Positions 36,851 through 45,605 of a stretch of DNA of 59,630 nucleotides are shown in pieces. The notes under the pieces are model-generated. The model saw nothing but the letters and a program-made list of their open reading frames with translations, made no database searches and had not been told where the DNA came from. The position numbers and the translations under genes are program-made. The DNA is from Gammaproteobacteria bacterium (lineage in GTDB: Bacteria; Pseudomonadota; Gammaproteobacteria; Steroidobacterales; PWYM01): NCBI GenBank assembly GCA_003567855.1, contig PWYM01000212.1, positions 1 through 59,630 on the forward strand, read 5' to 3'. How positions within the stretch are numbered: position 1 is the stretch's first letter; every line of letters starts with the position of its first letter.

Positions 36851-39681
36851 TCGCCATTCTCCCGGCGCAGCTCGTAGGTAGGGAAGTAGTGGCGGTCGAG
36901 CCGCATCGTGATCACGTGCGCGACGTTGTTCCAGTTGCGCGTGCGCACGCGCAGCGTGTCCTCGTCGGCAAAGCGTTCGATCAGCTCGAGCAGACCATCC
37001 ATGTCGGTGACCGGTTCACCGTTGATCTCGACGATGCGTCGCCCGGCACGCAGCCCGAAACGCGACGCCGGCGAACCGTGCTTGAAGTAGCTCACGTACA
37101 CGCCATCACGCAGGATGCCGCGCTGCGCCGCGAGCGCGCGGTGCGGTTCGTGGAGCAGCGCGCCCGACCACAGCAGCACGCGATCGGGTCCGCTGCCCGT
37201 CAGCCGCTCGGTGTCGAGCTCGATCTCGTGCGCCTCGCCGTTGCGCCACACCGTGAGCGTCACGCGCTCGTGCTGGCCGCGCTCCTCGACCTGTCGGAAG
37301 GTGTTCACGAGTTCGCCGTCCATCGCGAGCAGCACGTCGCCGGGCAGCAGCGCGGTGGCCGCCGGCGTGCCGGCGACCGTGCGCACCGCCGACAGCAGCT
37401 GCCGGTGATCGGGCGAGTGCGACTCGTAGCGCGTGAGCCACTCCTCGTCGATGCCGAGCCGCCGGGCACTCGCGAACGGCAGCTGGCGCCACTCGACCTC
37501 GAGCGAGCGCAGCTCGCGCCCGTCGCGGTGCACCGCCAGCGTCTCGGCGATCAGCGAGGCCGGAATGCCGAGGAACATCTCGTCGGCGTTGCTCGATTCG
37601 GCGAAGCTCGACCAGGTCGCAAGCACCCGCCCCGCGCTGTCTGCAATGACCCCGTCGAGATCGTGCGGCGCATTGACCAGCCGGATGGTATCGAGGTTGG
37701 TGTCTCGGAAGCGCAGGCTGCGCGACAGCGGCAGGTTGAGCGGCTCTACCGATGAGACCTCGGTCGAACGCGTCATCAGCCGGTGGTCGGCGCGCAGGCC
37801 GACGACCCAGACCGCGTCGCCGGGATCAGGCACGCGGTCGCGCAGGCGCGCCGAACGCACCGGTGTATCGCCGATCAGTTCCGGGTCATAGGACACCAAA
37901 GCGAGGTTGTGCAGCGGGTGCAGGAACTCGACACGCCCCGGAATTTCCACGGAGCCTGCGAATGTCAGGCGCACGTCGCCGAGCGGCACCGGCACGGTGT
38001 TCTGGTCGACGAGCACCAGGCCACGGTCGGCGTCGACGACGAGACCCGTGCCGTAGTAGTGGCGGTCTCCGACGCCGGCGACCACGTAGGGCATGTCGAA
38101 ATTTACGAGCACCAGCGACGGCGCCAGCGCGCGGGCGCGGCGGTCGCCCTGGTCGGTGAAGCGCGTGGTCGCCGCGGCCGGCGGCTCGGGCTCGGGCGGT
38201 TCGGCGAGCGCCCGGCACGGCCAGCGGCCGTTGCCGTCGTCACGCTCGCAGCGCGCGGCCGGGAACCAGCGCCGCTCCATCTGCACGATGCGCACCTGCG
38301 TGGTCGACGGGTCGTCCATGCTCACGAAACGCACCGGCACGCGCGCGCCTTCCGGGATGCGCTCGAGTTCGCGCTCGAAATCGTCGAGGTCGCTCATCGG
38401 CTGGCCGTTGAACTCGCGCACGACCGAGCTGCGCGGAATCGCCGCGGTACTGAACAGGTAACCGGGGCTCGCGATGTAGAGCCCGTCGATCTCGAGGTTG
38501 TAATGACGCGCCTGCTGGTAGGACAGGCGGTGCACAACCGCGTCACCCACCTCGACGTACTCGTCGGGCGTGATCGAGTGCAGGTCGGTGACCGGCAGGG
38601 TCATTTCATGGCGGTCATCGCCACGCTGCACCGTCAGCGTGATTTCGCCGCCGACGCTGTCGTCGAGCACCGCCGACAGCGGCACGAACTCGGTCAGCCA
38701 TTCGCCGTCGACCTGCAGCAGGATGTCGCCGGTCTTCAGCGCCTCGTCGGCCGGCGAGCCCGGGATCAGCTGATCGACGATCAGCATGCCGGTCTGCTCC
38801 GGAAAGGCTTCGCGCACCGTCGCTTCGGTGTCGGCGTCGAGGCCGAGGCGGTTGAGCTCGGCGTACGAGGCGCGCACGAACGTAGTCTGCAGCGTGCCGC
38901 GCGGCACCGGCTCACCATTGCGAATCTTCTTGAGCGCCCGGTGCACGCGGTCGAGCGGCAGGAAATAGCTCGATGCGGCCTCGATGCGCGCGCCGGCATT
39001 CAGCGCGAGCACGCGGCCCTCGATGTCGATCACCGGCGACCCCGACGAGCCACCGGAGGTGCCCGCGCCCGCCTGCAGGTAGAAGGTGTTGAAGTCGTTG
39101 TAACGGCCGCGCCCGTAGTCAGGCGCCTCGCGGTCCAGCCGCGCAAGCGTGCCGGACAGGATCGACAGCTGCTCGCCGGCGTCGTTGCCGACGACGCGGA
39201 TTTCGCGCCCGACCTGGGCAAGCCCGGGTTCGAGTTCGAGCGCGTCGGGCGCCATGAAACGCAGCGCGTCGGGGTCGTAGCGGAACAGGCCGAAGTCGTG
39301 CACGGGGTCGCGATACACGGGCGTGAGTTCGACCTCCTCCTGGTTCAGGAAGACCGCCATCGCGACCACCGGCCCCGGCATCACCACGTGGCGGTTGGTC
39401 AGGATCAACCCCTGCTCGGCGTCGACGACGAAACCGGTGGCCTGGGTCGACTGGTTCCACTCGGTGTCAAAGGCGCGGGTCCCGTCCACGCGGATCGACA
39501 CCACCGCCGGTGCGATGCGCTCAAGCGTGCGGGCCCAGTCGGGCGATTCCGCCTCGGCAGTGGCCTCGGCGAGCGCCTCGGGCGGCACCTCCAGCGGTTC
39601 GTCGGCGCTCACCGCGAACGCCTTGAGCAGCGCCGCGACAACGACGAGGGTGCGCATCCAGCGCCTCGGAATCGACTTCAT
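36829..39681 (-). CDS. Large exported double HtrA-type serine protease with PDZ domains (Nma111/DEG7-like layout)
   Basis: A 950-residue envelope protein. After a signal peptide (about 1-26, ending VSA) comes a trypsin-like domain with a visible triad: His98 (LTNRHVV), Asp129 (HDFGLFRYD) and Ser213 (GTSGGSSGSP). Two PDZ-like domains follow (about 285-350 and 410-470). A second protease-like domain (about 500-680) lacks the triad: NTV replaces the His motif, HNLALVSYD the Asp motif, and no GxSG is seen. Two further PDZ-like domains close the protein. This active-plus-degenerate double module resembles eukaryotic Nma111/DEG7, from memory of the family only. ATG 39681 follows CCGGAG; the longer frame upstream is not supported. 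An ankyrin gene overlaps its end. Confidence 0.88.
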   Translation of the reverse strand: MKSIPRRWMRTLVVVAALLKAFAVSADEPLEVPPEALAEATAEAESPDWARTLERIAPAVVSIRVDGTRAFDTEWNQSTQATGFVVDAEQGLILTNRHVVMPGPVVAMAVFLNQEEVELTPVYRDPVHDFGLFRYDPDALRFMAPDALELEPGLAQVGREIRVVGNDAGEQLSILSGTLARLDREAPDYGRGRYNDFNTFYLQAGAGTSGGSSGSPVIDIEGRVLALNAGARIEAASSYFLPLDRVHRALKKIRNGEPVPRGTLQTTFVRASYAELNRLGLDADTEATVREAFPEQTGMLIVDQLIPGSPADEALKTGDILLQVDGEWLTEFVPLSAVLDDSVGGEITLTVQRGDDRHEMTLPVTDLHSITPDEYVEVGDAVVHRLSYQQARHYNLEIDGLYIASPGYLFSTAAIPRSSVVREFNGQPMSDLDDFERELERIPEGARVPVRFVSMDDPSTTQVRIVQMERRWFPAARCERDDGNGRWPCRALAEPPEPEPPAAATTRFTDQGDRRARALAPSLVLVNFDMPYVVAGVGDRHYYGTGLVVDADRGLVLVDQNTVPVPLGDVRLTFAGSVEIPGRVEFLHPLHNLALVSYDPELIGDTPVRSARLRDRVPDPGDAVWVVGLRADHRLMTRSTEVSSVEPLNLPLSRSLRFRDTNLDTIRLVNAPHDLDGVIADSAGRVLATWSSFAESSNADEMFLGIPASLIAETLAVHRDGRELRSLEVEWRQLPFASARRLGIDEEWLTRYESHSPDHRQLLSAVRTVAGTPAATALLPGDVLLAMDGELVNTFRQVEERGQHERVTLTVWRNGEAHEIELDTERLTGSGPDRVLLWSGALLHEPHRALAAQRGILRDGVYVSYFKHGSPASRFGLRAGRRIVEINGEPVTDMDGLLELIERFADEDTLRVRTRNWNNVAHVITMRLDRHYFPTYELRRENGEWQRIDY

Positions 39682-39770
39682 CCATGCACTCCGGTAGCGG
39701 CCAAAAGGCGACACTTTAACCCTCAGACCGCCCCGGACGCCCCGCATTCCGTCGCAATACGGGAACCAGG

Positions 39771-40709
39771 TCAGATTCCGAGGTCGAATCCGAAGGCGGT
39801 GCTGAAGGCCTTGCGCGTACCCTCGGGCGTAAGCGCATGATTCTGGGTGCCGTGGTGGCCGACCTTGATCGAGCCGAGCAGCGATGCCAGCCGGCCCGTC
39901 ACCTCCCAGTCGGCGCCATGCATCAGCCCGTGCAAAAGGCCTGCGCGAAACGCGTCGCCGCAGCCGGTCGGGTCGACTATCTCGGCGGCGGGCACCGGCG
40001 GGATGTCGAGGCGGCGCCCCTTGCACCACACCACCGCGCCCTCGGCGCCGCGCGTGACGATCAGCGCCTCGACGCGCTCGGCGATCTGCGCCGGCGCGAG
40101 CCCGGTCTTCTGCTGGACCAGGCCCGCCTCGTAGTCGTTGACAGTCACCCACGTGGCCTGGTCGATGAAGCGCAGCAGATCCTCGCCTTCGAACATCGGC
40201 AGACCCTGGCCCGGATCGAAGATGAACGGGATGCCCGCGTCGGCGAACTGCGTGGCGTGGTCGATCATGCCCTGGCGTCCGTCGGGCGCGACGATGCCCA
40301 GCGTGATGCCCTCGTCGGTCGGCACGGTGTTGACGTGCGCGTGATCCATCGCGCCGGGGTGGAACGCGGTGATCTGGTTGTCGTCGAGATCGGTGGTGAT
40401 ATAGGCCTGCGCGGTGTAGCAGCCGTCGACCTGGCGCACGTGGCGGTCATCGACGCCGCACGTCGACAACCACTGGGCGTAGGGCTCGAAATCGGTACCG
40501 ACGGTGCCCATGGGGCGGCCTGCGCCGCCGATCGCGTTGAGGTTGTAGGCGATATTGCCGGCACAGCCGCCGAATTCGCGCCGCAGCTCGGGCACCAGAA
40601 AGGCGACGTTCAGGATGTGGATGCGGTCGGGCAGGATCTGCTCCCTGAACCGTCCCGGGTACACCATGATGTTGTCGTAGGCGAATGAACCGCAGATCAG
40701 TGCTGTCAA
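39771..40709 (-). CDS. PfkB-family kinase (adenosine kinase-like)
   Basis: A 312-residue ribokinase-family enzyme. The N-terminal glycine motif reads FGGCAGNIAYNL and the C-terminal catalytic motif DPTGCGDAFRAGLL, with Asp as presumed base. Sequence style resembles bacterial adenosine kinases, but sugar substrates cannot be excluded. The start is TTG at 40709 after a GGGAG site. It is the last gene of the leftward glycine cleavage operon (27 bp after gcvPB), suggesting a link to one-carbon or S-adenosylhomocysteine turnover, which is inference. Confidence 0.87.
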   Translation of the reverse strand: MTALICGSFAYDNIMVYPGRFREQILPDRIHILNVAFLVPELRREFGGCAGNIAYNLNAIGGAGRPMGTVGTDFEPYAQWLSTCGVDDRHVRQVDGCYTAQAYITTDLDDNQITAFHPGAMDHAHVNTVPTDEGITLGIVAPDGRQGMIDHATQFADAGIPFIFDPGQGLPMFEGEDLLRFIDQATWVTVNDYEAGLVQQKTGLAPAQIAERVEALIVTRGAEGAVVWCKGRRLDIPPVPAAEIVDPTGCGDAFRAGLLHGLMHGADWEVTGRLASLLGSIKVGHHGTQNHALTPEGTRKAFSTAFGFDLGI

Positions 40710-40736
40710 TGCGTACTCCCTGTTCGGTGGTGGCGG

Positions 40737-42233
40737 TCAGCCGTGTGCGCTGTTGCGAGCGGGCTCATCGGTGTCGTTGTCCGGCGACCACGTGAGGTCG
40801 AGCTGGCGCGCCGCGCGCACGTCGTCAAGGCGGCGCACCGGCGTGGTGTACGGCGCGCCCTTGAGCTGCTCGGCGTCTTCGGCCGAGCGCGCGAGGATGT
40901 CGGCCATCGCGTCGACGAAGCCGTCGAGCGCCTCCTTCGCCTCGGTCTCGGTGGGCTCGATCAGCAGGCACTCCGGCACCAGCAGCGGGAAGTACGTCGT
41001 CGGTGCATGGAAGCCGTAATCGAGCAGCGCCTTCGCGAAGTCCATCGCGTTGACGTCGCGCTCGCGCGCAACGCGCTTCAGCGTAACGATGAACTCATGG
41101 CTCGCGCGCCGCTCGGGGTAGGCCAGCTCGAAGCCGGCCTCGGCCAGCCGGTGCGCGAGGTAGTTCGCGTTCAGCGTTGCGTACTCGGCGACACGCTTCA
41201 TGCCAGTGCGCCCCAGCATCCGCATGTACACGTAGGCGCGCAGGTTCACGCCGGCGTTGCCCATGAAACCCGACAGCCGGCCAATGCTCTGCGGGACGTC
41301 GGCCTCGCTCAGCCAGCGGTAGCCGTCATCGCCGCGCCCGACCATCGGAATGGGCAGAAACGGCTCGAGCCGGCGGCCGACGCCGACCGCGCCGGATCCC
41401 GGACCGCCGCCACCGTGCGGGGTCGAAAAGGTCTTGTGCAGGTTCATGTGCATCACGTCGAAGCCCATGTCGCCGGGACGCACCTTGCCGAGGATCGCGT
41501 TGAGATTCGCGCCGTCGTAGTACAACAGCCCGCCGGCGTCATGGACGATCTTCGCGATCTCCTCGATGCGCCGTTCGAACACGCCCACCGTCGACGGGTT
41601 GGTCAGCATGATGCCGGCGGTGTTGGGGCCGACCGCCTCGCGCAGCGCGGCTACGTCGACGTCACCGTCGCTGGCGGTGCGCAGCTCCACGACCTTGTAG
41701 CCGCACATCGTCGCGGTCGCGGGGTTGGTGCCGTGCGCAGCGTCGGGCACGAGGATCTCGTTGCGGTGCGTATCGCCGCGCGCGTGGTGGTAGGCGCGGA
41801 TCATCAGCACGCCGGTCAGCTCGCCCTGCGCCCCGGCCATGGGCGTGAGCGACACCGCGCGCATGCCGGTCACGCCCTTGAGCATTTCCTGGAGTTCCCA
41901 CATGCACGCCATGAAGCCCTGGCTGTGAGTCGGCGGCGCCAGCGGGTGGCGGCCGAGAAAGCCGGGCAGCATCGCGAGGCTGTTGCACGCCCGCGGGTTG
42001 TATTTCATCGTGCACGAACCGAGCGGGTAGAAGTGCGTGTCGATGGAGAAGTTCTGCTGCGACAGGCGCGTGAAGTGGCGCACTGCCTGCAGCTCCGACA
42101 CTTCAGGCAGCAGCGGGCGCTCGCGGCGGCGCAGCGCCGCCGGGATGTCTTCCACGTCGGCGCGCTCGAGCGGCGCCTGGGCGGCGGCGTAACGGCCCTT
42201 GCGGGAATGTTCGAAGATCAGTGCTTCTTTCAT
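40737..42233 (-). CDS. gcvPB: Glycine dehydrogenase (decarboxylating) subunit 2
   Basis: The PLP-binding half of the split P protein, which decarboxylates glycine and passes aminomethyl to the H protein. ATG 42233 gives 498 residues; [14 protein letters not shown] near the N-terminus and the PLP lysine region [19 protein letters not shown] are visible. It begins one base after the gcvPA stop codon, so the two subunits are coupled. A PLP cofactor and the riboswitch-controlled operon fit glycine catabolism. Confidence 0.96.
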   Translation of the reverse strand: MKEALIFEHSRKGRYAAAQAPLERADVEDIPAALRRRERPLLPEVSELQAVRHFTRLSQQNFSIDTHFYPLGSCTMKYNPRACNSLAMLPGFLGRHPLAPPTHSQGFMACMWELQEMLKGVTGMRAVSLTPMAGAQGELTGVLMIRAYHHARGDTHRNEILVPDAAHGTNPATATMCGYKVVELRTASDGDVDVAALREAVGPNTAGIMLTNPSTVGVFERRIEEIAKIVHDAGGLLYYDGANLNAILGKVRPGDMGFDVMHMNLHKTFSTPHGGGGPGSGAVGVGRRLEPFLPIPMVGRGDDGYRWLSEADVPQSIGRLSGFMGNAGVNLRAYVYMRMLGRTGMKRVAEYATLNANYLAHRLAEAGFELAYPERRASHEFIVTLKRVARERDVNAMDFAKALLDYGFHAPTTYFPLLVPECLLIEPTETEAKEALDGFVDAMADILARSAEDAEQLKGAPYTTPVRRLDDVRAARQLDLTWSPDNDTDEPARNSAHG

Positions 42234-42234
42234 C

Positions 42235-43608
42235 TCAGGCCACCTTCGTTGCCTTGAGCGCCTCGGCCATCGCGTCGGCGTACGCCGCGATGTCTTCGGC
42301 GGTACGGGTTTCGGTCGCGCAGACGAGCAGCGTGTCACCGAGCGCGGGGTGATACGGAGCGAGGTCCAGGCCGCCGAGGATGCCGTTGGCGGCGAGGTGT
42401 TCGAGTACCGGCGCAACGGGGCGGTCGAGGCGCAACGCGGCCTCGTGGAAGTACGCACCGTCGAACACGCGCTCCACGCCCGGCAGCGCCGTCAGCGCAT
42501 CGATCAGCGCGCGCGTGCCGGCGTGGCTCGCCGCGGCCACGCGCTCGAGCCCCTCGGCACCGAGCAGCGACATGTAGATCGTCGCCGCGGTGACCATCAG
42601 CCCCTGGTTGGTGCAGATGTTCGACGTCGCCTTGGAGCGGCGGATGTGCTGTTCGCGCGCCTGCAGCGTCAGCGTGAAGCCGGGGTTGCCGTCGAGGTCG
42701 ACGGTACGACCGACGAGGCGCCCGGGCAGCTGGCGCACGTGCGCCTGGCGCGTGGTCATGAAGCCGAAGTACGGACCGCCCGACGACAGCGGCACGCCCA
42801 GCGGCTGGCCTTCGCCGCAGGCGATGTCGACGCCCTTCGCGCCCCATTCGCCGGGCGGCTTGAGCAGCGCCAGCGACAGCGGGTTGACGACCGCGATCGC
42901 GAGCGCGCCGTTGTCGGCGGCCCAGTCGGCGAGCACGTCGACCGGCTCCAGCGCGCCGAAGAAATTCGGCTGCGGAATCACCAGCGCGGTGACGTCGTCA
43001 CCGGCGTGGGCGGCGAGCGCGTCCAGCGACGTCGTGCCGGTGGCCGGGTCGAAATCGAGGTACTCGAAGCGAATGTCCTGCGTGCCGGCGATCGCCTCGG
43101 CGACGCGGGCGTAGATCGGATGCAGCGAACGCGGCACGAGCACCGTGCGCGAACGCGAGCGCCGGTGCGCGCGCACCGCCATCAGCGAAGCCTCCGCCAG
43201 CGCCGACGCGCCGTCGTACAGCGACGCGTTCGACACCTCGAGACCGGTGAGGCTGGCCATCATCGTCTGGTACTCGTAGATGAGCTGCAGCGTGCCCTGG
43301 CTCGCCTCGGCCTGGTAGGGGGTATATGCGCTGTAGAACTCGCCGCGCGTGGTCAGCTCCCATACCGCCGCCGGGATGTGGTGCTCATAGGCGCCGGCGC
43401 CGATGAAGCACAGCGCACCGGCGTCCTGCGCCGCACGCCCGCGCATCAGCCGCGACACCTCCATCTCGGTGATCGCCTCGGGGACGCCGTGCAGATCATC
43501 GACGCGCAGCGATGCCGGGATCTCGTCGAACAGCGCATTGATGTCCTCGACGCCGATCGCGCCGAGCATCTCGCGCACGTCAGTGTCGGTATGCGGTATG
43601 AATGCCAT
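42235..43608 (-). CDS. gcvPA: Glycine dehydrogenase (decarboxylating) subunit 1
   Basis: The other half of the split P protein, 457 residues from ATG 43608 (preceded by GTGGAG). The opening [13 protein letters not shown], the segment [14 protein letters not shown] and the [15 protein letters not shown] region match the family. It forms the heterodimer with GcvPB. It lies 44 bp after gcvH. Many gammaproteobacteria carry a single fused GcvP, so the split form is a useful lineage hint. Confidence 0.96.
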   Translation of the reverse strand: MAFIPHTDTDVREMLGAIGVEDINALFDEIPASLRVDDLHGVPEAITEMEVSRLMRGRAAQDAGALCFIGAGAYEHHIPAAVWELTTRGEFYSAYTPYQAEASQGTLQLIYEYQTMMASLTGLEVSNASLYDGASALAEASLMAVRAHRRSRSRTVLVPRSLHPIYARVAEAIAGTQDIRFEYLDFDPATGTTSLDALAAHAGDDVTALVIPQPNFFGALEPVDVLADWAADNGALAIAVVNPLSLALLKPPGEWGAKGVDIACGEGQPLGVPLSSGGPYFGFMTTRQAHVRQLPGRLVGRTVDLDGNPGFTLTLQAREQHIRRSKATSNICTNQGLMVTAATIYMSLLGAEGLERVAAASHAGTRALIDALTALPGVERVFDGAYFHEAALRLDRPVAPVLEHLAANGILGGLDLAPYHPALGDTLLVCATETRTAEDIAAYADAMAEALKATKVA

Positions 43609-43652
43609 CGTGATCTCCACTGCCGCCGGTCCGTGGCGGCGTCGGTTGCGGC

Positions 43653-44045
43653 TCAGTCCTGCTCGGCGAGCAGCGCCTCGTAGGCCTCGGCGTCCATCAG
43701 CTCGTCGAGGTCCTTGTCGTCGTCCGGACGCAGCCGGAACAGCCAGCCGTCGGTGTACGGATCCTCGTTGACCTTCTCCGGTGCGTCGGCCAGCGCATCG
43801 TTGCCGGCGAGGATTTCTCCGCCGATCGGCGCGTACACGTCGGAGGCGGCCTTCACCGACTCGACGACCGCGCAGGCGTCGCCGGCGGCGACCTGGCTGC
43901 CGACCTCCGGAATCTCGACGAAGACGAGCTCACCAAGCGCCGACTGCGCATGTTCGGTGATGCCTATGGTCACCGACCCGTCTTCCTCGCGGCGCACCCA
44001 CTCGTGCTCGGAGGTGTACTTCAGCTCCGACGGTACTTCGCTCAT
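43653..44045 (-). CDS. gcvH: Glycine cleavage system H protein
   Basis: A lipoyl carrier of 130 residues that shuttles the aminomethyl group between P, T and L proteins. The lipoylated lysine is in [13 protein letters not shown]. It needs octanoylation by LipB or lipoate ligase; lipB is elsewhere in this window. A GGGAG site precedes the ATG at 44045. No gcvL (lipoamide dehydrogenase) is nearby, so a shared E3 is presumed. Confidence 0.97.
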   Translation of the reverse strand: MSEVPSELKYTSEHEWVRREEDGSVTIGITEHAQSALGELVFVEIPEVGSQVAAGDACAVVESVKAASDVYAPIGGEILAGNDALADAPEKVNEDPYTDGWLFRLRPDDDKDLDELMDAEAYEALLAEQD

Positions 44046-44122
44046 TTCGCTGCTCCCATTTTGTCTTCCAACTTGCTCCGTCGCCCGCGCGCGCGGACGT
44101 CCCCTGCCTCTTCGCGCCGCGC

Positions 44123-45202
44123 TCAGTCGAGGTCGACGATCGCCTTGCCGTGACGCACGAACGGCGGCTTCACGCAGTGTGCCGGCAGCCGCCGGCCGCG
44201 GATCTCGACCTCGACGCGGTCGCCGGCGCCGACCGGGATGCGGGCGAGCGCGATCGATCTCCCCAGCGTCGGCGAAAAACTCCCACTGGTGATCTCGCCG
44301 TCACCGGCATCGGTATGCACCACCTGTTGGGGGCGCATCACGCCACGGCCGTCGAGCACCAGTCCGGTGAACCGCACGGCGGGCTCGACGCCCTCGACCG
44401 CGGCCCGGCCGATGAAGTCACGGTCGGCCGGCTCGAGCGCGACGGTCCAGGCCAGGCCGCACTCGAGCGGCGTCACCGACGTGTCCATGTCCTGGCCGTA
44501 GAGGTTCATGCCGGCCTCCAGCCGCAGCGTGTCGCGCGCACCGAGTCCCGCCGGGGCGACACCGTTGGACGCGAGCGCACGCCACAGCGCGGCGATCTCG
44601 GCGGCCGGCAGCACGATCTCGAAACCGTCCTCGCCGGTATAGCCGGTACGCGCGACCATCCACTCATTCGCCAGCGTCGCGTTGAACGGTTTCAGCGCGA
44701 GCGCCGCATCGGCGCCGACCTCGACCAGCGGCGCGGCGAGTTCGCGCGCCTGCGGGCCCTGCACCGCGAGCATGGCAAGATCCTCGCGCGGCACGACGTC
44801 GACGTCGAACGCGCCCGCGTGCCGGTGCAGCCACGCAAGATCGGCATCGCGCGTACCCGCATTGACGACGATGCGGAACCAGTCGTCGTCGAGAAAGTAG
44901 ACGATCAGGTCGTCGATGATGCCGCCGCGCTCGTCGAGCATGCAGGTGTAGAACGCCTTGCCGGCGCGGCGCAGCTTGTCGGGGTTGTTCGCGAGCACGC
45001 GGGACAGGAAGTCGCGGGCGCGCACGCCGCACACGTCGACGACGCCCATGTGAGAGACGTCGAACACGCCCGCATGGCCGCGTACGGCGTGATGTTCGTC
45101 GATCTGCGAACCGTAGTGCAGCGGCATGTCCCAGCCGCCGAAATCGACGATCTTCGCACCGGCCTCTACATGCAGCGCATGCAGCGGAGTCTTGAATCCC
45201 AT
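44123..45202 (-). CDS. gcvT: Glycine cleavage system T protein (aminomethyltransferase)
   Basis: Transfers the methylene unit to tetrahydrofolate and releases ammonia. ATG 45202, after a GGAGG site, gives 359 residues opening [20 protein letters not shown], with FDVSHMG and [15 protein letters not shown] further on; the latter holds folate-binding and structural residues. It is the first gene of the operon, directly behind the riboswitch terminator. The longer frame extends through the riboswitch and is not real. Confidence 0.96.
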   Translation of the reverse strand: MGFKTPLHALHVEAGAKIVDFGGWDMPLHYGSQIDEHHAVRGHAGVFDVSHMGVVDVCGVRARDFLSRVLANNPDKLRRAGKAFYTCMLDERGGIIDDLIVYFLDDDWFRIVVNAGTRDADLAWLHRHAGAFDVDVVPREDLAMLAVQGPQARELAAPLVEVGADAALALKPFNATLANEWMVARTGYTGEDGFEIVLPAAEIAALWRALASNGVAPAGLGARDTLRLEAGMNLYGQDMDTSVTPLECGLAWTVALEPADRDFIGRAAVEGVEPAVRFTGLVLDGRGVMRPQQVVHTDAGDGEITSGSFSPTLGRSIALARIPVGAGDRVEVEIRGRRLPAHCVKPPFVRHGKAIVDLD

Positions 45203-45247
45203 TGTCCCGACCTCCGGTCCTGGCGCCGTGGGGCACCCGGTCAAACG

Positions 45248-45285
45248 AAAAAGGGGCGGCAGGGGCCATGACCGCCTGCCGCCCC
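45248..45285 (-). terminator. Riboswitch expression-platform terminator
   Basis: On the minus strand a perfect 11-bp GC stem (GGGGCGGCAGG with CCTGCCGCCCC, arms 45275-45285 and 45253-45263, 11-base loop) is followed by five T residues (45252-45248). It sits between the glycine riboswitch and gcvT. Its 5' edge touches the closing stem of the second aptamer, so ligand binding could prevent it forming. Confidence 0.93.
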
Positions 45286-45467
45286 TCTGTCCTGTTACCT
45301 GAGAGATTCGAACCGGTACGCATGCGACCGGCCGCTCACCTTCGGTGGGCCCCCGAGGGACCGCTCTCCAGAGCCAACCGATGCCGCCGTCCTTTTGCCT
45401 GAGCGTTTCCGGGCGTGGTTGCGCCTTCGGCGTCCCGCAGCGTGCGCGGGAACTCTCCGCCGGCATC
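45285..45467 (-). promoter_or_regulatory. Tandem glycine riboswitch
   Basis: Two glycine aptamers in series ahead of gcvT. The first (45467-45380) is closed by GATGCCG/CGGCATC and contains GGAGAGTTCC, GCCGAAGGCG and CGCTCAGGCAAAAGGAC. The second (about 45374-45285) is closed by CTCTG/CAGAG and contains TGGAGAGCGG, CACCGAAGGTGAGC and TCTCAGGTAACAGGAC. A short GGTTGG linker joins them. In this class glycine binding turns on catabolic gcv genes; the terminator just downstream fits transcriptional ON control. Identified by pattern, not by a covariance model. Confidence 0.95.
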
Positions 45468-45486
45468 GTGGTGCGTTGGTTTCCCG

Positions 45487-45492
45487 ACTATA
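45487..45492 (-). promoter_or_regulatory. Candidate -10 of the gcv operon promoter
   Basis: TATAGT on the minus strand lies just upstream of the riboswitch; a transcript starting near 45480 would begin about 13 bases before the first aptamer stem. The -35 is weak (TGGAGG at 18-base spacing). The rest of the 45468-45605 stretch shows no further element beyond the GGAAGAG ribosome-binding site of the rightward gene. Confidence 0.5.
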
Positions 45493-45605
45493 ACCGAAAG
45501 CGCGCGCGGACCTCCACCGCGGCGGCGCGGGCCCCGGGTTGTCGCATCCGGTGGCATCGCGGAGAATCAGTCGCCCTTTTCGCCGACATTTATGGAAGAG
45601 TGTCC

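Noticed and set aside
39682-40152. N-terminal extension of the double protease into the PfkB gene region
   Set aside because: The sequence there is Arg-rich and antisense to the kinase; a signal peptide begins at 39681.
42234-42458. Extension of gcvPB into gcvPA
   Set aside because: The extra residues are shadow sequence; the ATG at 42233 directly after the gcvPA stop codon gives the family start.
45203-45466. Longer gcvT reading frame through the riboswitch
   Set aside because: The region is the riboswitch and terminator; gcvT homology begins at ATG 45202 behind a GGAGG site.
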